DNA from: Phycisphaerales bacterium
GTDB lineage: Bacteria > Planctomycetota > Phycisphaerae > Phycisphaerales > SM1A02
Length of the DNA: 64,000 nucleotides
Reading direction: 5' to 3'
Assembly: GCA_014238785.1 (NCBI GenBank)
Contig: JABAAL010000013.1
Location: 1 to 64,000, forward strand
Of the stretch, positions 1 to 8,389 are shown piece by piece. The first letter of the stretch is position 1, and each line of letters opens with the position of its first letter. The notes below the pieces were generated by a model that ran no database searches, had not been told where the DNA came from, and saw only the letters and a program-made list of their open reading frames with translations. Both the position numbers and the translations under genes were made by a program.

Positions 1-518
1 AAAAGAGGTTCTAAAATTGTATTTGCTTCCCACTCTGCTCTGCACTCTTCCATTGTGTGTTCGCCTTTGTGGCTTGGGCAATAAAAAGTTTTAGGTTCAG
101 CGCAGTAATGCCATTTAAACAGGCGACCCAAGCCATCCCAGTGAGAACCCTCAAGCGGTTCTGGAATTGTGTGATTCGCTAATGAAGCAAACCGTCGACC
201 ATTTGCTTGGACACCGTTGCGCACAATCGCGAGCATGCCTGGGTTTGGCTCGGGTAGATCAAGAACGCTTGCAACAGGGAGATGACTACGGCGATCGCCG
301 CTGTACATTGTTATGGATTGTCCGAGTTGCCTCTGATTTGAACCACAAAGGACTCGATGCGCATTTTCTCGAACCGATGAAAGTGTTGGCATCAGCAAGC
401 CCATCAATAGCGATGTGATGCTTATGACAACTATTAATTCAAGCAAACTAAAGCCACGGCGTTTACTCAAAGAACAAGTTGTAGTACTTGGGCAAGATGT
501 ATCGTTTGTAGGAGCCAT
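1..518 (-). CDS. Type II pseudopilin-like protein (prepilin N-terminal methylation domain), 3' end outside window
   Basis: Reading the minus strand from an ATG at 518 gives an open frame of 172 complete codons that runs off the left edge. Residues 21-33 read RRGFSLLELIVVI, the prepilin peptidase site: cleavage after Gly, Phe at +1 and Glu at +5, followed by a hydrophobic helix. The rest (NQRQLGQSITMYSGDRRSHLP, then WDGLGRLFKWHYC) resembles the extracellular part of the pseudopilin-like proteins that are abundant in planctomycetes (DUF1559 type). It would be cleaved at the inner membrane and built into a pseudopilus or stay anchored. The gene is divergent from the sigma factor gene at 682. The C-terminal domain is not visible, so the subfamily is open. 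Confidence 0.85.
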   Translation of the reverse strand, partial: MAPTNDTSCPSTTTCSLSKRRGFSLLELIVVISITSLLMGLLMPTLSSVRENAHRVLCGSNQRQLGQSITMYSGDRRSHLPVASVLDLPEPNPGMLAIVRNGVQANGRRFASLANHTIPEPLEGSHWDGLGRLFKWHYCAEPKTFYCPSHKGEHTMEECRAEWEANTILEPL

Positions 519-597
519 TCGTTTCTCGGCAGCTTTAGTATCGCCACCTCATACAGGATAGTGTTTATTTGAAGAAATGCGATAATTTTCTGATTTC

Positions 598-665
598 TTC
601 TGTTAAAGATTGCTACACTCTTCTTTGATTATAACAGAACCAGTTAGTTTGTTAGGTTTCTGTTA
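598..665. promoter_or_regulatory. Three copies of TTCTGTTA upstream of the sigma factor gene, two forming a hairpin
   Basis: The octamer TTCTGTTA occurs at 598-605 and 658-665 and as its reverse complement at 632-639. The last two form an inverted repeat, TAACAGAACC (632-641) against GGTTTCTGTTA (655-665), interrupted by one bulged base. A Shine-Dalgarno-like TGGAG follows at 671-675. The repeats lie in the divergent promoter region between the pseudopilin gene and the sigma/anti-sigma pair. They could be an operator or a 5' UTR hairpin. That they are regulatory is inference. Confidence 0.4.
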
Positions 666-681
666 GTATCTGGAGTATACT

Positions 682-1245
682 TTGCCAAACGAAGAGCCAG
701 ACTATAGATTGATGAGAAGAGTTGCCCTTGGCGAAGAGGCCGCTGTAGAAGAACTCTACGATCGCTATTGTGCACTCGTTTTTAAACTTTCAATTCAGTT
801 TTTATCAAATAATGCAGAAGCTGAAGACGCCGTCCAAGAAATTTTTGTTCGCCTCTGGAAGACGGCGGATCGGTTTGATTCAAGAAAAGCCAAGTTGGTC
901 ACTTGGGTGATGCTTATTACCAGACGTCATTTAATTGACCGAATTCGCAAAAAAACAGTCCGACCAAAACAACAAGAATTTACGGAACAGCACGAGGTTT
1001 CTGCAACCGAGAGTCCAATTCCATCGAATATATCAATAGATGAACGTAATGCACACCTCTGGGAGGCACTTCAAACACTTTCAGAGATGCAAAGAACCGT
1101 TATCGAACGGGCTTATTTTCAGGGCTTTACTTTACGAGAAGTGAGCCGACAACTTGACGCACCGCTTGGAACAGTGAAATCGGCTCTCAGCCGCGGACTT
1201 CTTCGCTTACGAGAGCGCGGATTAAAGGATGCCACATCCATTTGA
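682..1245 (+). CDS. ECF-type RNA polymerase sigma factor
   Basis: This 187-residue protein has the two-domain ECF sigma layout. Region 2 is at about residues 20-65 (AVEELYDRYCALVFKLSIQF, then AEDAVQEIFVRLWK, which contacts core polymerase and the -10 element). Region 4 is at about 132-182 (LQTLSEMQRTVIERAYFQGF, then a helix-turn-helix ending GTVKSALSRGLLRLRE). It lacks regions 1 and 3 of housekeeping sigma. The start is a TTG with TGGAG six bases upstream; the next candidate is an ATG at codon 11. It overlaps the following gene by 17 bases, the usual sigma/anti-sigma coupling. By length and motifs it is close to SigK-like ECF factors. The regulon cannot be told from the window. Confidence 0.93.
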   Translation: MPNEEPDYRLMRRVALGEEAAVEELYDRYCALVFKLSIQFLSNNAEAEDAVQEIFVRLWKTADRFDSRKAKLVTWVMLITRRHLIDRIRKKTVRPKQQEFTEQHEVSATESPIPSNISIDERNAHLWEALQTLSEMQRTVIERAYFQGFTLREVSRQLDAPLGTVKSALSRGLLRLRERGLKDATSI

Positions 1246-2065
1246 CGAAACTGCTACGAACAACACTATGACACACGAAACTACTTACAACCCAAAGCGA
1301 CTCCTAGAACTCGCAGTTCTTGATGCCTATGGTTTGCTTGAGCCAATCGAAAGCGATTTGTTTAACCGTTCGTTTCATGATGCCCCAGCTGCAATTCAAG
1401 ATGAAATAAAACTACTGCAAGAAGATCTTGCACTTGATACTTCACTCTTACCAACAGATATGCCACCCCTATCACTTCGCAAGAAGGTTTTAGATGCTGT
1501 TGCCGAAACTGCTGACAAAGAGGCCCAACGACTTGCTCCACTAGCACTTATTGGCGCTCGAGCGAGCGCTGCACAAGCCAAATTTGGTTCTTCAAAACAG
1601 GATGCACTCTGGAGAACTGCCGCAATCGTGCTTTTTGGAATATCTGTTGTACTTGGAGTGATTACTCTTGATGTGCAACGCAAATCAAACCAAAACGCAA
1701 AGATAGCTATTAATACTTCTACAAATAACGCCTTATTTAAAATGGCTGGATCCGAATTTGTCAAATATGTTGGCAATCCATACTGCCAAGTCTTTCGATT
1801 AGAAAGAAAAGACGGCAACGCCAATGGCTACCTACGCGTTGCGGTAAATGAACGGTTTGGAAACGGATACGTCATTGGTATTGACCTCGAAGATAATGAA
1901 GAAATTATCATTCAAGGCACAACCCAAAGTGGTGTAACCTTTGAACTTACGCGAATCACTGCCGACAGTCCGATCGTTGGGCGCGAGTTCGACCTCGACC
2001 CCTCACTCGTTGCTGGCATGACCATCACTGCTATTGATGCGAAAACCGGCAAACGCTGGGTATAA
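1229..2065 (+). CDS. Membrane anti-sigma factor (RskA-like)
   Basis: The 278-residue protein has a cytoplasmic helical N-terminal half (about 1-125), one transmembrane helix at about 130-150 (AAIVLFGISVVLGVITL) and a periplasmic C-terminal domain of about 125 residues. This is the anti-sigma-K (RskA) arrangement. No Cys/His zinc-binding anti-sigma motif is present, so sequestration would be by the zinc-independent fold. Its start overlaps the end of the sigma gene, so it is presumably translationally coupled to its target. An internal ATG at 1268 is an alternative start. It probably holds the partner sigma factor at the membrane until a periplasmic signal releases it. The signal is unknown. 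Confidence 0.8.
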   Translation: MPHPFDETATNNTMTHETTYNPKRLLELAVLDAYGLLEPIESDLFNRSFHDAPAAIQDEIKLLQEDLALDTSLLPTDMPPLSLRKKVLDAVAETADKEAQRLAPLALIGARASAAQAKFGSSKQDALWRTAAIVLFGISVVLGVITLDVQRKSNQNAKIAINTSTNNALFKMAGSEFVKYVGNPYCQVFRLERKDGNANGYLRVAVNERFGNGYVIGIDLEDNEEIIIQGTTQSGVTFELTRITADSPIVGREFDLDPSLVAGMTITAIDAKTGKRWV

Positions 2066-2091
2066 AACTATCCCGCGGGTCGTTTATTTAT
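2062..2091. terminator. CCGCGG-cored hairpin after the anti-sigma gene
   Basis: ATAAAAC and GTTTAT flank a 13-base segment containing CCCGCGGG, and TTATTTATT follows. The left arm overlaps the stop codon of the anti-sigma gene. The A/T arms on both sides would let it work on either strand. Two similar elements occur at 20313 and 46273. Confidence 0.6.
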
Positions 2092-2117
2092 TCAATCATT
2101 ACTTACAATAATCGGGT

Positions 2118-2309
2118 GGGTTGCCGTGCGATGCATACACAGTAGGTGAGCTCAAACCCGGTACCATAAAGGTGGGTTCGTTAGTCATCATTCCAAGTCT
2201 TCCACTCCAGCAACGCTGTGAGGCATGACTATCGATGCAACTATAACGATCCCTGAGGGTTCGATAGGATCGAGCACAAACACTCTGCGTATACATCGCA
2301 CGGCAACCC
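2118..2309. other. Intergenic element with 21-nt inverted repeat ends; possible structured RNA or MITE-like element
   Basis: GGGTTGCCGTGCGATGCATA at 2118-2137 (plus C2138) is the reverse complement, at 20 of 21 positions, of 2289-2309. The 192 bases between and including them contain further complementary segments: AACCC..ACC/GGT..GGGTT around 2154-2178, GTCAT/ATGAC, CAGC/GCTG, and CGATCC/GGATCG near 2251-2276. The one mismatch in the long stem is C versus A on the plus strand, which becomes a G-U pair if the minus strand is transcribed. In that direction it would end at the 2062-2091 hairpin. I recognise no known RNA family, and no clear target-site duplication is visible. Confidence 0.5.
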
Positions 2310-2363
2310 TAGTACAAGTCATCCATACAATACCATTACCGCCATGTGTCGCAAGGAATATTT

Positions 2364-3629
2364 TTGAAAACAGAACACAAAACCCAACATACGCGTGAAT
2401 TAATCGCATGGGCATTTCTTCCAATGATGATGGGAGCAATCGAAGGTGGCGTTGTAGGCGTACTTACGAAACGGATGTTCGATGGCGTTGTTGATGATAG
2501 CATCCTTGACTGGTCCGTTGCTTCACTTGCTGCTGCGCAGGGCTTCGCTAGTATTTCTAGTTTCCTTTGGGCTGCATTCAGTCATGGGCGCCACAAGATT
2601 CGATTCATAACTGCGCTAAAAATTGCCTGCGTTCTTTTGGTTGGCGTAGTTTCATTTGTCCCACAATCACCGTTTGGACTCGCCCTTCTTTTGTTTTGCG
2701 TTATTGGAACAAGGGTTTGTTACACCGGGATCGTAACATTAAGAACTACCGTTTGGCAAGCAAATCACCCTCGTGCAAGCCGAGCGTTTGTTGCTGGACG
2801 AATCGCAACCGTCCAAGCACTTGTACTTGCTGCTGTTGGATTTGGTGTTGGCGAAGCAATGGATTTAAATGAACAGGCAATTCGTTGGGTCTATCCTGTT
2901 GCGGCAAGTTTCGGCATATTGGGAGCTTGGATTTACAGCAAAATTCGTGTTGAAGGGCACCAAGAAATTTTACAAGATGAACGTAAGTCACCTCAACTTG
3001 TCTCGTTTTTTCCATGGAAAACACTTCATCTTTTATTTGAAGATACGCAGTTTGCAATGTACATGGCATGCCAATTTATTTTCGGCGTAGGCAATTTAAT
3101 GCTCACCGCTCCACTTGTCATTATTCTGAGTGAACAGTTTGAACTAACGTATCTTGGCGAAATATTAATCGTCTCAACAATTCCAATTTTGATGATTCCA
3201 CTAAGCACGCTCTTTTGGGCAAAGCTACTACGGAGAATGCATATTCTTTCTTTTCGCTCCATTCACAGTTGGTTCTTTGTAGCCTCGTCAATATGCATCG
3301 GCGTGAGCATCGCAACGCATAGCATCGCTGGGCTCTGGGTAGGTGCGGCAATTCGTGGCATCGGTTTTGGAGGTGGTGTACTCGCTTGGAATCTCGGCCA
3401 CCAAGATTACGCGCCAGTTGAACAATCAGCAAGATACATGGGGCTTCATGTGACGTTGACCGGAATACGTGGCCTCCTTGCACCTGCTTTTGGCATGGCT
3501 CTGTATTCAATACTTATGAGCAAGGGCTACCAAGCTGGCCCACTTGTCTTTTATGTTGGTGCAATGCTCTCGGCAATTGGCGGTATTGGCTTTATTTTGC
3601 TTGCAAAAGCCCGTTTATCAAGTAATTAG
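2364..3629 (+). CDS. MFS-type membrane transporter
   Basis: About 421 residues with roughly twelve hydrophobic segments spread along the chain, separated near the middle by a charged loop (about residues 195-225). This is the major facilitator topology. The start is probably the TTG at 2364, with AAGGA six bases upstream. The frame can be read from a GTG at 2346, but nothing like a ribosome binding site precedes that. Short basic loops such as SHGRHKIRF after early helices fit the MFS pattern. The substrate is not predictable. A weak hairpin, CCAAAA/TTTTGG at 3635-3655, follows the stop codon. Confidence 0.75.
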   Translation: MKTEHKTQHTRELIAWAFLPMMMGAIEGGVVGVLTKRMFDGVVDDSILDWSVASLAAAQGFASISSFLWAAFSHGRHKIRFITALKIACVLLVGVVSFVPQSPFGLALLLFCVIGTRVCYTGIVTLRTTVWQANHPRASRAFVAGRIATVQALVLAAVGFGVGEAMDLNEQAIRWVYPVAASFGILGAWIYSKIRVEGHQEILQDERKSPQLVSFFPWKTLHLLFEDTQFAMYMACQFIFGVGNLMLTAPLVIILSEQFELTYLGEILIVSTIPILMIPLSTLFWAKLLRRMHILSFRSIHSWFFVASSICIGVSIATHSIAGLWVGAAIRGIGFGGGVLAWNLGHQDYAPVEQSARYMGLHVTLTGIRGLLAPAFGMALYSILMSKGYQAGPLVFYVGAMLSAIGGIGFILLAKARLSSN

Positions 3630-3721
3630 CTATTCCAAAAGGTGTGCCGTTTTGGTAGGATGTATGGCTCGCCTGTGTTTTTCAGCAGGCATGTGAAAAC
3701 CCGCTTTTTTTAGATTTGAGC

Positions 3722-5560
3722 ATGTTGTTCAAAAGGAAAGTGGCTCACACCAAGCAACTGCGCCAGCGACCCCGCAGCCAAGCAAGAAATACCGTCGCAA
3801 CCCACATGGTAGACCACAATCTAATCGCGGATATTGGAATTGATTTTGATGATGTCGATGCACTTATTCTCTCTGCTCTTGGTGAAGATGTTGCAGCAGG
3901 AAATATGGACACCCTCATCTCAGACGAAATCCAACAACTCATCCCCGGAAATATGCTCAAGGGCAAAATCGTTGGTAAAGCTGGCGATGATGCTGTCATC
4001 GACGTAGGCCTTAAATCGGAGGGACTCATTCATAAGAGTGAGTTTGACGATTGGGATACACTTGAATCCGGCGTTGTCATCGAAGTTATTCTTGAAGATA
4101 TTGAAGATGCAAATGGCATCATCAAGTTATCTAAGCGTAAAGCAGACCGAATCCGAAACTGGGAGAAGGTACTTGAAACATACAACGAAGGTGACATCGT
4201 AGAGGGCAAAGGCATTCGACGAATTAAAGGTGGAATCCTCGTCGACATTGGCGTCCCTGCGTTCCTCCCTGCTTCGCAAATAGATGTGCGCCGCCCTGGT
4301 GATGTGAATGAATTCCTTGGCAAAACAATTCGTGCCGAAATTCTAAAAATCGACGAGCCACGTCGAAACATTGTTATCAGTCGTCGAACGCTTATCGAAA
4401 ACGAACGAGACGAAGCTAAACAACGATTACTCAATACAATCAGCGAAGGTGACATCATCGTGGGCAAAGTCACAAACGTTGCTGAGTTTGGTGCGTTTGT
4501 TGATCTTGGCGGTATTGACGGATTGCTTCACGTAACCGACATGAGTTGGGGACGTATCAAACACCCAAGTGATATCTGCAAAACTGGCGATGATATCGAA
4601 GTAAAAGTATTGAAAGTAGATTTCGATACCGAAAAAATTGCACTTGGGCTGAAGCAAAAAGAATCTTCTCCATGGGATGATATCGAGGGTCGATTCCCAA
4701 TTAAAACAAAGGTAACTGGCAAAGTTGTAAACCTTGTGAGTTATGGTGCATTTGTACACCTCGAAGATGGCGTTGAGGGTCTTGTGCATGTTTCCGAAAT
4801 GTCCTGGCGAAAACGAATCAACCATCCGAGCGAAATTGTTTCGCCTGGCGATGAAATTGAAGTAATCGTACTTGACATTGACAAAAATAAACATGAAATT
4901 TCACTTGGCATGAAGCAAGTTGAAAACAACCCATGGGAAGTTGTTGCAGAGAAGTACCCAATCGGAACGATTGTTTCTGGTGCCGTACGCAACTTGACGA
5001 ACTATGGCGCATTTGTTGAAATTGAACCTGGTATTGATGGCTTACTTCACGTGAGTGATATTTCATGGACTGAGAAAATCGCTCATCCAAACGAAAAGTA
5101 CAAGAAGAGCGATGTTGTTGAATGTATTGTTCTAGAAATTGACCAAGAAAAACAACGCATCTCACTTGGCATGAAACAAATGCAAGAGGATCCGTGGCAA
5201 AATGCTATTCCTGAAGCATACAAACCAGGCATGGTCGTTCACGGAAGTGTTACCAAAATTACAAACTTCGGCGTCTTCGTTGAACTTGAAGACGGGCTGG
5301 AAGGGCTCCTTCACATATCCGAGCTTGCTGACAAGAAAGTGGATAACCCACAAGATATTGTTAAACCAGGTGAAGAAGTGAATGTTAAGATCCTTCGCGT
5401 TGACCTTGAAGATCGAAAGATTGGCCTTTCACTCAAGCGGGCACTGTCCGGCGAAGATGTGGAAGAAGATTGGGAATCACATGTATCAAAAGGTGACACC
5501 CCAGAACGTGGCGGTATGGATGATCATGGCGCACTTGGCACTGATAAAATCGAACTGTAA
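3722..5560 (+). CDS. rpsA: 30S ribosomal protein S1
   Basis: About 612 residues with six consecutive S1 RNA-binding domains from about residue 70 to the end. The repeats carry the typical pattern G.V...T.FGAFV.L..G..GLLH.S....W, for example VTNVAEFGAFVDLGGIDGLL and VTKITNFGVFVELEDGLEGL. The protein recruits mRNA to the small ribosomal subunit. The start is uncertain: an in-frame TTG lies at 3716 and an ATG at 3809, and none has a clear ribosome binding site. The first 30 residues are unusually basic (KRKVAHTKQLRQRPRSQAR) for S1, so the ATG at 3809 is a real alternative. A strong terminator follows directly. Confidence 0.95.
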   Translation: MLFKRKVAHTKQLRQRPRSQARNTVATHMVDHNLIADIGIDFDDVDALILSALGEDVAAGNMDTLISDEIQQLIPGNMLKGKIVGKAGDDAVIDVGLKSEGLIHKSEFDDWDTLESGVVIEVILEDIEDANGIIKLSKRKADRIRNWEKVLETYNEGDIVEGKGIRRIKGGILVDIGVPAFLPASQIDVRRPGDVNEFLGKTIRAEILKIDEPRRNIVISRRTLIENERDEAKQRLLNTISEGDIIVGKVTNVAEFGAFVDLGGIDGLLHVTDMSWGRIKHPSDICKTGDDIEVKVLKVDFDTEKIALGLKQKESSPWDDIEGRFPIKTKVTGKVVNLVSYGAFVHLEDGVEGLVHVSEMSWRKRINHPSEIVSPGDEIEVIVLDIDKNKHEISLGMKQVENNPWEVVAEKYPIGTIVSGAVRNLTNYGAFVEIEPGIDGLLHVSDISWTEKIAHPNEKYKKSDVVECIVLEIDQEKQRISLGMKQMQEDPWQNAIPEAYKPGMVVHGSVTKITNFGVFVELEDGLEGLLHISELADKKVDNPQDIVKPGEEVNVKILRVDLEDRKIGLSLKRALSGEDVEEDWESHVSKGDTPERGGMDDHGALGTDKIEL

Positions 5561-5587
5561 CTTCAGTTCTTAGTTATACAAAAGAGC

Positions 5588-5618
5588 GCGGCCCGTCTCA
5601 GTGAGACGGGCCGCTTTT
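5588..5618 (+). terminator. Rho-independent terminator of rpsA
   Basis: A perfect 12-bp stem, GCGGCCCGTCTC paired with GAGACGGGCCGC around an AGT loop, is followed by TTTTCTTCT. It starts 28 bases after the rpsA stop codon. From here to 5851 (about 230 bases) I see only an AT-rich upstream region for the next gene. Confidence 0.95.
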
Positions 5619-5851
5619 CTTCTCTCTTCTCCATACATCGGGGGAGTTGAAGTTAGCACAGTGCCAGAAAGGTCAACACAGTCAATAAAACAACTTTTCG
5701 TCTATGTCGTGTCAATTCTGTTGCATGCTTCAACATTCGCATCTCTCTTTATCCTCTTCTCTGTTTATCTATCACTTTGCCCCGCAGACACCGTTATCAT
5801 GCAGCAACTTTAGATAGATGCAAGTACTAATTCCAAATTTATGAAAGAACA

Positions 5852-7564
5852 TTGATTTTGCACCATTTTTGTACATTCCTGCTTCTTCTTGCTTCCGTTT
5901 GTGCGGATTGTGCTGGTTCCAATTTGCCAAGTCTTAAGGAGACCACATCAGTATTGGACTGTATCAGAGGTTGGCTTCACAATGATTTGCAAATACAACC
6001 AACGGAATCTGCATCGCTCGTTCCACCAGATTCCTCTGTCTGCGTGATTCTCCGACATCATGGAGCAGTCATTGGTGTGGGCACTGCAAGTGTAGGCTCT
6101 AGCAACCCAGTAGCAGAGAGCGCTCGAAATGCATTTAAAGAAGTTTCCGACAACAACATAGTACGCCGCCTTGATCCAGAGTTACGAAAGTTTGCGATGG
6201 CAACAGTTTCTATAGAACTTGAACTCGGAGCGAAACCGGAACCATCTCCGAGCAAAAATCTAGACCGCATTTCGCAAAGTATTAACAAGGGTATCGATGG
6301 TGTTGCCGTACGCAAACGAGAAAAGTGGGCACTTCGTCTACCCTCAGAGCTACGACTTGCACCAAACCAAAACGCAGCGATTACCTTAGAGTCTTTGTGC
6401 ATTGAGGTTGGCGTACATCCTGCAACAGCCCTGTCTCGTCACCTATCTCCAAGTGATGACGTAACACTTTACACATTCCCAACTATTACTATAGTGCAAG
6501 ACAGTGTGGGTCAGCCTATCCGTCGACTCGTTCGTGGAGATGAAATTGTTGACGCAATAGAAATAACCATGACAACAATTAACCACACTGCAGATCTAAT
6601 TGCAACACATTTAATAACGTGTACGAATGACGCAGGACTTGTCGTTGGTGGGTACCAACCAGAAACAGACTCGCTTGCCCCGCCGCATGCCACAGTCTTT
6701 GTACAGGTTTTAGTTGCAACAGCATTAAATGCGTACCTCTCCAATGAATTTGCTGCAAACAAAGATGATGCCATGGCCACCACTGCAAATATTCTGGCAA
6801 ATATTTCAAACCGATTTTCGGATGATTCAATAATTGCAGATAGCGTTGCGGCAGCAATTGTTGTTTTAGGAAACTCGAATAATCAATTACAAAAAAAAAT
6901 GCATACACTTTACGACCGATGCGAACAGCAAGTACTTGATGTTTGTCATCAACTAGTTCATGAAAATAATGTGATAAAGAAGCCACACGTAATTTCTATG
7001 CTTGCTGATGCTGCTGCATCAATCGCAGTAAACGGTAACGACTCTACCGTTAATGAACTTGCTCAAAAGATGTGCGATACATGCATTCGCACTATTCCGC
7101 TAGAATCACAAATAGCAACGATTCCATGGCTTGTTGATGCCGTAAGCAAAGTCTTCGATCAGGGACTTCAAAAAAATTCTATGCAACAATTATTGAGCCT
7201 TGCAATTTCTTCCCAAATAAACGAAGAAGGAGATCTCTTTGGAGGTTTTTCCCTTGTATCGGGTGACTCGACGGTCGCTGACGCAAGAGGAGTACGTATG
7301 TTGCCGATGCTTGCGCTCTTTGCTCAATTACCAAATCCTAGTCAGTCAAAAGCAATACCAGCACTCAAAAACTCACTTCGATTTGTCATGCAACTTACAA
7401 CAAGATCGCAACGAGCAAGTAGATTTAGTAATCCAACATTATCAAAGGGCGGCGTTCGTGCGGCAACGTGGGATGCATCAATGCCAACCGAAGCGTCAGC
7501 AATGGCTCTCCTAGGTGTATCAAGAGCTATCAAAGCTTTTAAGGTTGCCTCAGGGGCACGTTAA
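5852..7564 (+). CDS. Secreted protein of unknown function, possible AMMECR1-like N-terminal domain
   Basis: A 570-residue protein starting at a TTG, with a signal peptide at residues 1-20 (HFCTFLLLLASVCADC). Residues about 55-260 contain SVCVILRHHGAVIGVGTAS, a following helix NPVAESARNAFKEV, and a later TFPTITIVQD strand. This layout reminds me of AMMECR1-fold domains. Residues about 280-570 are helical and alanine-rich with GGF and PTEASAMALLG segments, as in alpha-alpha barrel proteins. Both assignments are tentative. The Cys in ASVCADC could make it a lipoprotein, but the box is poor. It is followed 16 bases later by another exported protein, probably in the same operon. The substrate and role are unknown. 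Confidence 0.6.
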   Translation: MILHHFCTFLLLLASVCADCAGSNLPSLKETTSVLDCIRGWLHNDLQIQPTESASLVPPDSSVCVILRHHGAVIGVGTASVGSSNPVAESARNAFKEVSDNNIVRRLDPELRKFAMATVSIELELGAKPEPSPSKNLDRISQSINKGIDGVAVRKREKWALRLPSELRLAPNQNAAITLESLCIEVGVHPATALSRHLSPSDDVTLYTFPTITIVQDSVGQPIRRLVRGDEIVDAIEITMTTINHTADLIATHLITCTNDAGLVVGGYQPETDSLAPPHATVFVQVLVATALNAYLSNEFAANKDDAMATTANILANISNRFSDDSIIADSVAAAIVVLGNSNNQLQKKMHTLYDRCEQQVLDVCHQLVHENNVIKKPHVISMLADAAASIAVNGNDSTVNELAQKMCDTCIRTIPLESQIATIPWLVDAVSKVFDQGLQKNSMQQLLSLAISSQINEEGDLFGGFSLVSGDSTVADARGVRMLPMLALFAQLPNPSQSKAIPALKNSLRFVMQLTTRSQRASRFSNPTLSKGGVRAATWDASMPTEASAMALLGVSRAIKAFKVASGAR

Positions 7565-7580
7565 TACGTATACTCTTCAT

Positions 7581-8372
7581 ATGAAACTAGTTTCTTTTCT
7601 AAGAGTGATTGTGATTTCGTCCTTTTACGTCACCGCCCATGCGCGCGCCGAACACCCGCATGCGAAAATTCTGGGAGCACTTATTTACACGGATATTTCT
7701 ATTACAGCTGATGGCAATCCAGCAACAGCTGTTATAAGCCAACTCCATAAACAACTTGGTGTCCTTATGCAGGTGTATTGGGAAAATTCTCATTATGAGG
7801 GTATAAGTCGAACCGCACCAATTTTTCTTACACTAGAAAATAAACCTGCGGTTGTTGTGCTTGAACGGATTTTGCAACAATTAAGCGGAGAAGAAGAAAT
7901 TGCTTGGCAGATAAGGGATGGCGTTCTTGAAATTGGATTCAAATCTCGTTTTTCCACAAAAGCATCACTGCAACTTATTCAATATCCAATTACTGACCTG
8001 CTGTTTACCATTCGTGATTTTGATGAAGCACCAATAATGGGCAATGGTGGAAATTCTGGTTCTGGAAATGGCCCATCTATTAATTTTGGTTCTGGGGGGA
8101 GTGATCCAAAAAAACAATCTAAAGATACGAGAGTTGATAAAGTTATTCAACTCATTACAAAGTTTATTGAGTCAGAACAATGGGATATCAATGGTGGTGA
8201 ATGTTCAATAGATAGTTTTCGAGATACGCTGCTTATCAACGCACCCGATTACGTCCATCGCCAAATCGGTGGTTATCCATACGAACCAATTCGACCTTCG
8301 GACGTCAGAGTACGGCGAGTTGATTATTCCAAGGGCCGAACCACCGTCCAGGTACCGCCATCAATACAGTAA
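7581..8372 (+). CDS. Secreted STN/secretin-like planctomycete protein
   Basis: About 263 residues from the ATG at 7581, which begins a clear signal peptide (MKLVSFLRVIVISSFYVTAH). The frame stays open upstream into the preceding gene, but that start has no signal peptide. Residues about 30-120 look like an STN or secretin N-terminal module (VISQLHKQLGVLMQVYW, then VVLERILQQL). A glycine/serine-rich linker at about 158-178 precedes VIQLITKFIESEQWDINGGE, which matches the 'W-D-x-x-GG-x-x-SI' segment found in many planctomycete secreted proteins related to secretin domains. It is likely periplasmic. It ends 17 bases from the convergent peptidase gene. Confidence 0.65.
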   Translation: MKLVSFLRVIVISSFYVTAHARAEHPHAKILGALIYTDISITADGNPATAVISQLHKQLGVLMQVYWENSHYEGISRTAPIFLTLENKPAVVVLERILQQLSGEEEIAWQIRDGVLEIGFKSRFSTKASLQLIQYPITDLLFTIRDFDEAPIMGNGGNSGSGNGPSINFGSGGSDPKKQSKDTRVDKVIQLITKFIESEQWDINGGECSIDSFRDTLLINAPDYVHRQIGGYPYEPIRPSDVRVRRVDYSKGRTTVQVPPSIQ

Positions 8373-8389
8373 GGTGACGCAGCATCGCA

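Noticed and set aside
167-418. 83-residue plus-strand frame near the left edge
   Set aside because: It lies entirely opposite the pseudopilin gene, whose prepilin signal and protein character are far stronger.
2099-2296. 65-residue minus-strand frame
   Set aside because: It coincides with the inverted-repeat element at 2118-2309; the coding potential is incidental to the repeat.
5601-5813. 70-residue plus-strand frame with a hydrophobic stretch
   Set aside because: Its start is a GTG inside the rpsA terminator and there is no ribosome binding site.
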